From positions 117,817 through 181,816 of IMG/VR virus record IMGVR_UViG_3300034072_002212: a DNA stretch of 64,000 nucleotides; one strand, written 5' to 3'. Source of the DNA: a virus. The notes under the pieces were generated by a model. The model ran no database searches. It was not told the origin of the DNA and saw nothing but the letters and a program-made list of their open reading frames with translations. Positions 31,998-39,352 of this stretch are shown one piece after another (position 1 is the stretch's first letter; each line of letters opens with the position of its first letter). A program made the position numbers and the translations under genes.

Positions 31998-32552
31998 ATG
32001 CTGACACTCTTTCTCCTTGCCGCTGCCCTTTCGGCTGACGGCTTCGCGGTTTCAATCTGCCGCGGGGCAGGCACCAGCCATAAGTGGCGCAATGCGATCG
32101 GCACGGGCATCGTGTTCGGCTTTGCTCATGCGGTAATGATCAGCTTGGGCTGGATCGTAGGTGACATTGTGGATGCGTGGAAAGACTTCGCACCATGGAT
32201 TGCTTGCGCGATTCTGTGTCTGCTGGGCGGCAAAATGCTCTATGAGAGCATGGAGGATGAGGACGAAGCACAAGACGTTGTTCGCCCATCTAGCCCTCTC
32301 TTGGCCCTTGTAGGGCTTGTGAGTGCGAGTATCGCGACCAGTCTCGATGCTGCGGCTGCGGGCATCACTTTGCCACTGATGGGTCTTCCCCTCTGGTTAG
32401 ACGCCCTAGTGATAGCCGGCGTCACAGGAGCGTTCAGTGTAGTGGGCTACCGCGCAGGTGCCCTCATTGGGGCTCGCTGGGGCAAATATGCGGAGTTCTT
32501 GGGCGGTGCCGCACTCATCGGCATTGGCGTCAAGATGGTCCTTTTCCCTTGA
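31998..32552 (+). CDS. mntP: MntP-type manganese exporter
   Basis: 184 residues, six predicted membrane helices. Two internal repeats each carry the family motif: LSADGFAVSI (about 11-20) and TSLDAAAAGI (about 114-123), with the transport-critical aspartates. The family exports Mn2+ from the cytoplasm. The central loop is acidic (EDEDEAQDVV). A phage-borne exporter is unusual; it could adjust metal supply for phage enzymes or metal-dependent defences (inference). The start has little upstream ribosome site. Confidence 0.85.
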   Translation: MLTLFLLAAALSADGFAVSICRGAGTSHKWRNAIGTGIVFGFAHAVMISLGWIVGDIVDAWKDFAPWIACAILCLLGGKMLYESMEDEDEAQDVVRPSSPLLALVGLVSASIATSLDAAAAGITLPLMGLPLWLDALVIAGVTGAFSVVGYRAGALIGARWGKYAEFLGGAALIGIGVKMVLFP

Positions 32553-32576
32553 CATTGGAATCCTATCCGCTACATT
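32549..32576 (+). promoter_or_regulatory. Early promoter
   Basis: TTGACA (32549-32554), 16 nt, CGC-TACATT (32571-32576), overlapping the mntP stop and serving the gene at 32601. Confidence 0.55.
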
Positions 32577-32600
32577 CGTGACTCCCAAGAGGAGGAATGA

Positions 32601-32942
32601 ATGTTCGAGAAGACCCAGGAGGCCGCAAACAAGCTTGGAGCGGCGGTTACGGAAGACGCAACCCAGGCTCTAGCGGTGGCCAAGGCTGTGGTCATCCCGG
32701 CGGTGAGCGGCTTCTTCAGCAAGATCGCAAATGCTGCCCAGACGGTGGCTGAGGGCGTCGAGGACGGTTCGCTGTTCAAGCCTGCGGCGGCTCCGGAGCC
32801 CAAGGCAGATCCGCTTCCCACCCCGGAGCAGAATGCGGCAATCGCGTCGCTTCGTGCGCTCGGCAAGACCGACGAAGAGATCGCTCAGACGGTCGGCGTG
32901 TCGGTTCTGACGGTCAAGATGGCAACGCCCGTCGAAGGCTAA
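32601..32942 (+). CDS. Unknown protein, 113 aa, C-terminal HTH-like
   Basis: An alanine-rich amphipathic N-terminal half (about 5-55), then a proline linker and IASLRALGKTDEEIAQTVGV (about 82-101), which reads as a helix-turn-helix. Function unknown. GAGGAG precedes the start. Confidence 0.55.
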   Translation: MFEKTQEAANKLGAAVTEDATQALAVAKAVVIPAVSGFFSKIANAAQTVAEGVEDGSLFKPAAAPEPKADPLPTPEQNAAIASLRALGKTDEEIAQTVGVSVLTVKMATPVEG

Positions 32943-32955
32943 TCCAGACACAAAA

Positions 32956-32990
32956 ACGGCCGCCCCGTTAAGGAGCGGCCGTCTTCTTTA
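32956..32990 (+). terminator. Rho-independent terminator
   Basis: 8-bp stem ACGGCCGC (32956-32963) / GCGGCCGT (32975-32982) with a CTTCTTT tail, ending the rightward early block. Confidence 0.75.
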
Positions 32991-33003
32991 CCTTTGTGCC
33001 TCG

Positions 33004-33028
33004 TTGGTGGGGGCCGAAGCCCCCAACC
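33004..33028 (-). terminator. 3' hairpin of gp23
   Basis: Minus strand GGGGGC-TTCG-GCCCCC with extra flanking pairs (TTGG/CCAA), 4 nt past the gp23 stop. The T-tract is missing, so it may protect the 3' end as much as terminate. Confidence 0.6.
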
Positions 33029-33032
33029 AATC

Positions 33033-34250
33033 TTAGAGGAACTTCAGGTTGTTGGTGTTGATCGCAACCAGACCCAGGTAGTCTGCAGCGTTACCCAGCG
33101 ACGATGCGCTGTTGGTGAGCTCCAGGTAGCCGTAACGGGTCATGAACGAAACCACTGGCTCGAAGGTCTGTGGGTCGATAACGACGCCCGACGAGGTCAG
33201 AGGAACGTATGGGCAGTAGTATGCCGCTGCGTCAATCTCGCCCTGGCCCTTGTAGCCGACCAGAACAGGAGTGTCGTCCTGTGCGTACTGGTCAACGTAG
33301 ACGCGGAGCGAGTTGTTCAGAGTACCAACATACTTGGTGTTGGTTGGAGCCTCGAACACACCCTCAGTGGTGCGAGCGAAAGCCGAGGTGGTTGCCGACT
33401 GGAGGATGGTCAGCGCGGTTGGCGAGACAACAATCCAGTTAGCTGCGCCACGACGGGTGCGCTGTGCGATGAGGTTTGCCTGACGGTTGATCAGAACCGA
33501 CAGAGCAGCGTGCTCGTCACCGACGAAAGTTGCGGTGCCGGAGACAGCGCCCTGGTCGTAGGTCGAGGTAGCAGCGCCTGGGAGCATACGCAGCGAGTTC
33601 AGGATTTCCTGGTCGATTTCTGCGGTGATTTCCTGAGCGAGAGCTGCCATGATCTCAGCCTCGATGTCGATGCCCTGCTGAGCCTGTGCGTCCTGCTGAG
33701 CCTCGAAGGTCCAACGTGCCGACAGCCTGCGGGTCTTGGCTTCGACGGTTTCCTTCAGGATCTGGATCGACAGGCGGTTACCTGGGCGACCTTCCAGAGC
33801 TGCGGTCGAAGCAGCGCGTGGCAGCTGAGCGTTGCCGTTGCCCGAGTATGCCTTAGCAATCTCGAATGGGCTCAGAGCTTCCGCACCAGCGGTAACACCA
33901 GCAGCGTTGTCAGCATAGCGGACGCGCAGGGTGTGGATCTGTGCCACTGGACCGGTCATTGGCTGGACGCCGATGATCTCGTTCGCAATGACGGTTGGCA
34001 TAACGCGACGCAGAACAGGAAGGATAACCTTGTTCATGGTAGCGACGTTACCCGAAGCGGTAGCACCTGCCGAAGCAGTTTCCATCAGTGGGTTACGACG
34101 CATCAGGTCGTTGCGGGTGTTCTCCAGAACGGTCTCCATGACCTTCTGCTTGTTTGGGTTTGGCGAGCCATCCATGTTGACCTGCAGGTCGCGACCCTCG
34201 CAGAGAGCCTCCTTGGTGGCCTTCCAATTGCTTTCAAAGAGCTTAGTCAT
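33033..34250 (-). CDS. 23: Major capsid protein (gp23-like)
   Basis: 405 residues, HK97-like fold of the T4 gp23 type; T4 gp23 has 521. Recognisable blocks are NKVILPVLRRVMPTVIANEI (about 73-92) followed by IGVQPMTGPVAQIHTLRVRY, IDIEAEIMAALAQEITAEID, and the C-terminal YCPYVPLTSSGVVIDP. LME at 55-57 is a plausible gp21 cleavage site that would remove the N-terminal scaffold-contact piece. It follows gp22 at 14 nt distance in the leftward head operon and ends at a UUCG hairpin. No gp24 vertex copy is seen here. Confidence 0.95.
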   Translation of the reverse strand: MTKLFESNWKATKEALCEGRDLQVNMDGSPNPNKQKVMETVLENTRNDLMRRNPLMETASAGATASGNVATMNKVILPVLRRVMPTVIANEIIGVQPMTGPVAQIHTLRVRYADNAAGVTAGAEALSPFEIAKAYSGNGNAQLPRAASTAALEGRPGNRLSIQILKETVEAKTRRLSARWTFEAQQDAQAQQGIDIEAEIMAALAQEITAEIDQEILNSLRMLPGAATSTYDQGAVSGTATFVGDEHAALSVLINRQANLIAQRTRRGAANWIVVSPTALTILQSATTSAFARTTEGVFEAPTNTKYVGTLNNSLRVYVDQYAQDDTPVLVGYKGQGEIDAAAYYCPYVPLTSSGVVIDPQTFEPVVSFMTRYGYLELTNSASSLGNAADYLGLVAINTNNLKFL

Positions 34251-34264
34251 TGTAAAGAATCTCC

Positions 34265-35671
34265 TTATTCTTCAATTCCAGCCAGTCGGCGTAGCTCTGC
34301 GATTTCATTCGACTTCGCAGGGACTTCCTCCGCGCGGGCAGATTCGGCAAGTGGGTTGACGCGGTTGCCAGTTACGGCTACCGTCTTCTTAGGTTCGGCG
34401 GCAGTCTCAGACAGCACGCGACGACCCTGGTTTGCGGTCCTCGTGCCCTCGTTGAGGACAGTTGGAAGGTACTTCTGGAATGCTTCCTTGAGCTTGTCAG
34501 TCTTGACAGTATCAAGGAGTTCTTCCATCACGTTCCTCTTCTCCTTACTTAGTGGAGCAAGAAGTTCGTTCTTAATCTGGACGCGAGCAGCACGCTCTTC
34601 TGCCAGCTTCACCTTGCGGGCGGACTGGACAATCTGATCGTTCTTCTCTGCCAGAATCTTGTTGGCAGCTTCCAGCTGAGCAGCCGATTCGTTGAGCTGC
34701 GCCTGCAGCTTACGAACCTCGGAGCCTTCGCTGAGGTAGCTGGTCATGAACTCGGCCTGGAAGGCTTCAAACAGTCGACGACCGAAGAGGTTCTCACGAG
34801 CTGCCTTGATGTCTTCCTTCAGCTGGGTCAGTTCGCCGCGGATCTGAGCTTCGATGGTCGATTCAACGAGCTTGCTTGCGCGAGCGATGAATGCCTTCTT
34901 GGTCTCATCCAGCTTTGCCTTGGACTCAGCAATCAGTCGAACCTTGGCATCAACAAGCGCCTGCTTGTCTTCTTCCAGTTCGCCGATTTCCTTGTTCAGC
35001 TGCTCAAGGACAAAGCCCTCAAGCTTGTTGATGCGAGCAGCAGTCTGCTCGTTCATCTGAATGCGGTGTTCGCGAAGCTTCTTGGCGTCTGCGACGCGCT
35101 GCTCTGCGAGCGCCTTCTCCTGCGACTTAACCGAAGCAATCTCTTCCGAGAGCTTGGCCATCACAAACTGCTCAATACGAGCGGTGTGCTCAGCAAGCTT
35201 GGCATCGTAGTTGCTCTGGGCTTCTGCGATTTCCTTAGCCAGCTTAACACGCTGAGCCTGCATCTCACGGTGGTCTTCAGCGACCTCCTTGAGTTCCTCT
35301 GCCAGCTGCGACATGACAAACTGCTCGAGCATCTTGGTGTGCTCTGCGGTCTTTGCCTTGTAGGAAGCGCGAGCCTCCTTGATAGCAACAGTGAGGTTTG
35401 CGCGCTCTTCGTTGAGTGCCTTGGTTGCGGCAACCGACTCAACTGCGTACTGCTTGACAGCATCAGTGAGCATGTTGTCCATTGCTTCGACTAGATTGTT
35501 CTTATCTGCTTCGAAACGAACCGAGAACTCTTCACGGACCTGTGCTTCAACTTCCTCGCGGAGGTTAGCACGGACCTCGTCCAGCTTTGCATTCCATGCT
35601 TCTTCAAGTGCGGTCTTAGTTTCCTCGTTGAGGAGACCGGACTCCAGAAGCGTATTCAGTCCATTATCCAT
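34265..35671 (-). CDS. 22: Prohead scaffold protein (gp22-like)
   Basis: 468 residues, almost entirely charged coiled coil (for example EEVEAQVREEFSVRFEADKN near 39 and repeated LAKEIAEAQSNYDAKLAEHT). Three related segments of about 55 residues each contain an AEHT/MLEQFVMSQL-like unit. The C-terminal part LLDTVKTDKLKEAFQKYLPT with TVLNEG matches the conserved gp22 end. The scaffold is degraded by gp21 after prohead assembly. T4 gp22 has 269 residues; this one is longer through internal repetition. It lies between gp21 and gp23. Confidence 0.85.
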   Translation of the reverse strand: MDNGLNTLLESGLLNEETKTALEEAWNAKLDEVRANLREEVEAQVREEFSVRFEADKNNLVEAMDNMLTDAVKQYAVESVAATKALNEERANLTVAIKEARASYKAKTAEHTKMLEQFVMSQLAEELKEVAEDHREMQAQRVKLAKEIAEAQSNYDAKLAEHTARIEQFVMAKLSEEIASVKSQEKALAEQRVADAKKLREHRIQMNEQTAARINKLEGFVLEQLNKEIGELEEDKQALVDAKVRLIAESKAKLDETKKAFIARASKLVESTIEAQIRGELTQLKEDIKAARENLFGRRLFEAFQAEFMTSYLSEGSEVRKLQAQLNESAAQLEAANKILAEKNDQIVQSARKVKLAEERAARVQIKNELLAPLSKEKRNVMEELLDTVKTDKLKEAFQKYLPTVLNEGTRTANQGRRVLSETAAEPKKTVAVTGNRVNPLAESARAEEVPAKSNEIAELRRLAGIEE

Positions 35672-35682
35672 TAGACCACTCC

Positions 35683-36321
35683 TTAGGCTTTTAGGTTATG
35701 GATCCAGTTCAGAAGCTCTTTTGCAAGATGCGTCTGTGCCTTCGGATCATGCTTCACGGCATGTGCCAGGTCTTCAATGACTGCGCCACGACGCCTCATG
35801 TTGAGTGCTTCGTAGACTGCCTTTGGATAAGCTTCGGGAGCCGATGGACGGGCGACAATGTCGACAGTCACAATCTCGAAATCCGAAACTTCACCACGCT
35901 CGTTCACGTTACCGGAACCGCGCGACGAAACACCAAGCTTCACACCATTCTCAAGAAGGGTGCGAACGATGTTACCCATTGGAGTTGGGAGGATCTTGAG
36001 CTTACCCATACCATTTGGGCCGTCCATATACATCTCGGTGATCATGTGAGAAACACGGTCAATGTTGATGTTCAGCTCTTCTGGATGGTCAGCTTCACCA
36101 AGAACGCTCTCGCCCCTGCGAAGGGTGTCATTGATGCTATCCACTGCCATACGAATTTCGTTGACGGGATAGACTCGCTGGTTATGGTTCTTGACTCCAC
36201 CCTGAACAAAGATGCCGCGCATGAAAAGGTCCTTGGCCTTTCCATCGACACCCAGTTCGCCGGCCTCAACGATGCACTTAGCCTCGTCGAAGTTCATCCT
36301 TTCGGTAAGAACCAATGCCAT
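35683..36321 (-). CDS. 21: Prohead core protease (gp21-like)
   Basis: 212 residues, T4 gp21 type serine protease. The catalytic His lies in GEADHP (His79) and the Ser in LGVSSRGSG (about 129-137). FMRGIFVQGGVKNHNQRVYP (about 33-52) is the family start. It cleaves prohead proteins after (L/I)-x-E. Its start lies 5 nt from the stop of the upstream core protein gene. Confidence 0.93.
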   Translation of the reverse strand: MALVLTERMNFDEAKCIVEAGELGVDGKAKDLFMRGIFVQGGVKNHNQRVYPVNEIRMAVDSINDTLRRGESVLGEADHPEELNINIDRVSHMITEMYMDGPNGMGKLKILPTPMGNIVRTLLENGVKLGVSSRGSGNVNERGEVSDFEIVTVDIVARPSAPEAYPKAVYEALNMRRRGAVIEDLAHAVKHDPKAQTHLAKELLNWIHNLKA

Positions 36322-36326
36322 GTTGC

Positions 36327-37307
36327 TTACTTCCTCTTGAAGTCCGAACCGCGCAGGTCAGTTGCCTGACCAATTGGGCTCTTTGGCGAATCCGAACCGA
36401 AACCTGCCTTGGAGTTCAGCATAGCGGACTTGTCGCCTTCCTTGCTGACCTTGGTGCGGCCGTCGGTGCTCTTCTTGACCTGGTTCTTCAGGAGTGGCTT
36501 GCTCTTGACTTCTGGAGCAGGCTCACGGTCATAACCGTGATGCTCTTCAGCGTGGATCTCAACTGCGGCACCACCAACGCGAGCGTCAGCGTCGTGCTCT
36601 GGCAGAGGGGACTTGTCGTTCAGAGCGACCTTTGCGCCGTCTGCACCGATTTCCTTACCGCCGTTCAGATTTGGATCCTTAACTGGCTCGAGAGTCCAGC
36701 TCTCTTCGAGGTCTGCGAAGTCGTCCTCAGACTCGGTGACTTCTTCTGCTTCCTCTTCAACTTCCTCAGACTCGAAAGTCAGGGACTCGTCAGCAACGAC
36801 TTCTTCGTCGCCGCCAAAGTCGACAGGCTCAGCTGCGTCAACTTCCATCTCGCCGTCCATCTCAGGACCCTCGACTTCGTCGCCAGCAACTTCTGCGCCA
36901 GTGATTTCTGCAAACTCAGCCTTGAGGCGAGCCATCACAGCTTCGAGGTCCTCAATGGTGTCTGCCACGGTTTCTTCAGCTGGAAGCTCTTCGCCACCAA
37001 CCATGTCTGCGTCAACGTCAGCAACTGGCTCTTCACCAGCAACTTCTGCGTCGGCATCAGCCTCGAGGTCTTCTTCACCAGCTTCTGCGTCGGCGTCATC
37101 GCCTTCTGCTTCGCTGTAGAACTCCTCAGACTGGATTGCTTCCTGGTCATCCTCGATGTCCTGGGAAAGCGTATTGTCCTCTGCCATCAGTTCTTCGTGG
37201 ATCTGCTTGCTGCGCTCCACGAACCACTCATGAAGAAGACCAGCTGCCTCGGTGTGCTCCTCATTGACGAGCATCTCGAGAACCTTGTTCAGGTCAACAG
37301 TCTTCAT
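36327..37307 (-). CDS. Prohead core protein A, duplicated acidic family
   Basis: 326 residues from the ATG at 37307, chosen because AAGGAG stands 8 nt before it. The N-terminus has LLHEWFVERSKQIHEELM (about 20-37). An extremely acidic centre (about 45-200, mostly Glu/Asp/Ala) follows. The C-terminal 100 residues (SPLPEHDADARVGGAAVEIH, KSAMLNSKAG, SPKSPIGQ) are shared with the neighbour at 37474. Position before gp21 and composition suit a gp67/gp68-type core protein. Confidence 0.65.
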   Translation of the reverse strand: MKTVDLNKVLEMLVNEEHTEAAGLLHEWFVERSKQIHEELMAEDNTLSQDIEDDQEAIQSEEFYSEAEGDDADAEAGEEDLEADADAEVAGEEPVADVDADMVGGEELPAEETVADTIEDLEAVMARLKAEFAEITGAEVAGDEVEGPEMDGEMEVDAAEPVDFGGDEEVVADESLTFESEEVEEEAEEVTESEDDFADLEESWTLEPVKDPNLNGGKEIGADGAKVALNDKSPLPEHDADARVGGAAVEIHAEEHHGYDREPAPEVKSKPLLKNQVKKSTDGRTKVSKEGDKSAMLNSKAGFGSDSPKSPIGQATDLRGSDFKRK

Positions 37308-37353
37308 TGTTGCTCTCCTTAATCCATTGAACATCGCGTGGCTCTGTTCACGA

Positions 37354-37364
37354 GGTATTTAACC
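37354..37364 (-). promoter_or_regulatory. Late promoter before core protein A
   Basis: Minus strand GGTTAAATACC, 47 nt before the start. Confidence 0.55.
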
Positions 37365-37436
37365 AGAATGTTTCTCAGCTAAGAGAAAAGGGTCAAAAAC
37401 CGCGTTTTTGGAGTCTTGATGTTCAGATAGTGGAAA

Positions 37437-37461
37437 GTGGGAGATCACTTAGATCTCCCAC
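37437..37461 (-). terminator. Terminator after core protein B
   Basis: 10-bp inverted repeat GTGGGAGATC (37437-37446) / GATCTCCCAC (37452-37461), then CTTTCC on the minus strand, 12 nt past the stop at 37474. Confidence 0.6.
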
Positions 37462-37473
37462 CAGTTTAGTCTC

Positions 37474-38163
37474 TTACTTCTTGAGACCCTTCGCACCCTT
37501 GCCGCTAATTGGGCTCTGGGTATTCACCGAACCATCCATCTTGTTCAGCAGGGCCGACTTTTCAGCCGAGACCTTCTTTGGATCGTCCTTGGAATTCTGC
37601 ACGTGATGCTTCACAGGAGCATCCTTGACCTTTGGCGCCTTCTCAAGTGCGTGGCCCTTGTGGCCGTTGCTCTTGATTTCAACGGCTTCACCGCCGACGC
37701 GCTTGTCACCCTTCTTGGAAGGCAAGGTGGACTTGGTGTTCACAGGGACCTTGCCCTCTTCACCAACCTGTGCACCCTCGACGTTCTGAAGCTTGTCCGA
37801 AACGGTTTCCAGACCAGCGAAGGATTCAGAGAGTTCTGCGATCAGGTCGTCAATCGACTCCTCAACAGTCTCTTCCTCTTCGACTTCCTCAGCCTCTTCC
37901 TCGACAGCTTCGTCAATCTGCTCTTCGGTCTCTTCGACTTCCTCAGCTTCTTCGACGACTTCGTCGGTTTCCTCGACGGCCTCTTCGACCTTCTCCTCTT
38001 CGCACTCGTCGGTTTCTTCCGACTCAGCGACAGGCTCTGCGGTCAGGTTGGTGTGAACCTGCTTGGCGGCATCAACAAACCACTCATGTAGAGCGGCCTG
38101 AGCGTCTTCCATGTTGTCGCTGTTCAGCGATTCCATGATGTCCATAAGAGTGATCTTGTTCAT
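37474..38163 (-). CDS. Prohead core protein B, duplicated acidic family
   Basis: 229 residues; a shorter paralogue of the protein at 36327. The N-terminus ALHEWFVDAAKQVHTNL (about 24-40), the glutamate-rich centre (about 50-105) and the C-terminal KRVGGEAVEIKSNGHKGHAL with SPISGKGAKG correspond block by block. GAAGGAG precedes the start. It has a private late promoter and terminator, so dosage can differ from copy A. Confidence 0.65.
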   Translation of the reverse strand: MNKITLMDIMESLNSDNMEDAQAALHEWFVDAAKQVHTNLTAEPVAESEETDECEEEKVEEAVEETDEVVEEAEEVEETEEQIDEAVEEEAEEVEEEETVEESIDDLIAELSESFAGLETVSDKLQNVEGAQVGEEGKVPVNTKSTLPSKKGDKRVGGEAVEIKSNGHKGHALEKAPKVKDAPVKHHVQNSKDDPKKVSAEKSALLNKMDGSVNTQSPISGKGAKGLKK

Positions 38164-38212
38164 TGTTTCTCCTTCGCGAAAGGATATGGGACTCCTGGCC
38201 CCAGATATTCTT

Positions 38213-38224
38213 TTGTATTTACCC
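38213..38224 (-). promoter_or_regulatory. Late promoter before core protein B
   Basis: Minus strand GGGTAAATACAA, about 50 nt before the start at 38163. Confidence 0.55.
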
Positions 38225-38248
38225 CAATAGGGTTAACCGCTTTGGCGT

Positions 38249-38277
38249 TTGACAAAGCTGGAGGAGTAGGCTAGTTT
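38249..38277 (+). promoter_or_regulatory. Early promoter
   Basis: TTGACA (38249-38254), 17 nt, TAGTTT (38272-38277), serving the small plus-strand genes placed inside the head operon. Confidence 0.55.
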
Positions 38278-38296
38278 GTGGCACAAGGAGAACAGC

Positions 38297-38749
38297 ATGG
38301 TGCAGATTCAAAGTGCGCTGGCTGAGGGCGTGAAAGCGTTCCTCGAAAGCGGAGATCGTTCGTTTCTAGAGACCATGCGTGGCCTGGATCGTCAGGATAT
38401 CGAGGGTCAGGCAACCGTTCGGTATCTGATGCAGCTCAAACACTGGCCCTTTACCCCGGACAGTGATTTCGCAGGTCTTCTGGACCATTTCTTCGGGGCT
38501 TTTCCCGACCGGAAGAGTCTGTCGCCTGAGGAGTATCAGGCCAAGACCTTCGACCTCATCAAGTCCACGTGGGGCTATGAATGTGTGGTCGTCGTTCCCG
38601 AACCTCGTCCTGAGCCGGAAGCCAAGAAGCCGGCTGTGAAATCAAAGGCTTCCAAGAAGCCTTTGACCGTCAAGGAAGACAGCGAGGAAGAAGGTGAAAG
38701 CGGCTCGCGCACCTTCAAGAGCATCCGACAGCAAGAGGCTGAGTCTTGA
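38297..38749 (+). CDS. Unknown protein, 150 aa
   Basis: The start at 38297 is preceded by AAGGAG. A helical N-terminal domain (about 1-100; VQIQSALAEGVKAFLESGDR) and a lysine/glutamate-rich low-complexity tail. It is an early gene inserted, against the direction of transcription, in the head module. Not recognised. Confidence 0.6.
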   Translation: MVQIQSALAEGVKAFLESGDRSFLETMRGLDRQDIEGQATVRYLMQLKHWPFTPDSDFAGLLDHFFGAFPDRKSLSPEEYQAKTFDLIKSTWGYECVVVVPEPRPEPEAKKPAVKSKASKKPLTVKEDSEEEGESGSRTFKSIRQQEAES

Positions 38750-38750
38750 T

Positions 38751-38771
38751 CTAACGCCCCAGAGGCGTTAG
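38751..38771 (+). repeat. 8-bp hairpin between two early genes
   Basis: CTAACGCC (38751-38758) and GGCGTTAG (38764-38771) right after the stop at 38749, with no T run. It is a leader or attenuator hairpin for the gene at 38799. Confidence 0.5.
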
Positions 38772-38798
38772 GTCAGGTGTGCTCGAGGAGTTCGGCGT

Positions 38799-39092
38799 AT
38801 GGGCATGGAAAGCGATAAGATCAAAGCCATCGTGGCTAAAGTCAAAGCATTAACTCGTGGCGAGGAAGAACCAGAATCGGTTATGAGCGCCATGGTCAAA
38901 GACATGGGAAGATCACCCACGTTCGCGGTGGCAATCATTCAGCGGCTGCGGGACGAGGGGATCGATCTCTTTGAAAAGGATGGGGAAGAGGCGGAAGCCT
39001 TCAAGGCCAAGTTCCGTCCTCAGGTAGAAAAACTGGGTGAGCGTGAACTCACCCAGTCTCAAAAGATTTTATCTAAGCTATTTCAGGCTTAG
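38799..39092 (+). CDS. Unknown protein, 97 aa
   Basis: Small helical charged protein (KIKAIVAKVKALTRGEEEPE near the start). GAGGAG precedes it. Convergent with, and overlapping by 4 bp, the gp67-position gene. Confidence 0.55.
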   Translation: MGMESDKIKAIVAKVKALTRGEEEPESVMSAMVKDMGRSPTFAVAIIQRLRDEGIDLFEKDGEEAEAFKAKFRPQVEKLGERELTQSQKILSKLFQA

Positions 39093-39352
39093 ACTTCTTC
39101 GTCTGATCCGGCTCCGCCAAGACCATACATGATACCTAGAAGCTCTTGCTTCTTGGTCATCTCAAGGTTCTTGGTGGAACGGATCTTCTTGAGACGATTG
39201 ATCATCTTCAACGTAAGCTTGGGCTTGCGCTCATCTTCAATGTCGATGCCAGTCATCTTGTCATCTTCTGGAGAGTAGCGAGTAGCTTCGTCCCTAGGGT
39301 TTTCTACCCTCTGGGCGTCTTCGTTGAGCTTGGCAAATTCACGATACCTCAT
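39089..39352 (-). CDS. Small head protein in the gp67 position
   Basis: 87 residues, directly downstream of gp20 with an ATGA overlap, as expected for gp67 in T4 order. The N-terminus MRYREFAKLNE resembles a capsid-targeting peptide and carries L-N-E, a potential gp21 site. A basic central helix (KLTLKMINRLKKIRSTKN) follows. It may be a core or encapsidated protein; sequence identity to T4 gp67 is not evident. Confidence 0.55.
   Translation of the reverse strand: MRYREFAKLNEDAQRVENPRDEATRYSPEDDKMTGIDIEDERKPKLTLKMINRLKKIRSTKNLEMTKKQELLGIMYGLGGAGSDEEV

Noticed and set aside
33033-37334. Serine- or leucine-rich plus-strand frames over the head genes
   Set aside because: They mirror acidic or coiled-coil coding on the minus strand and have no ribosome sites.
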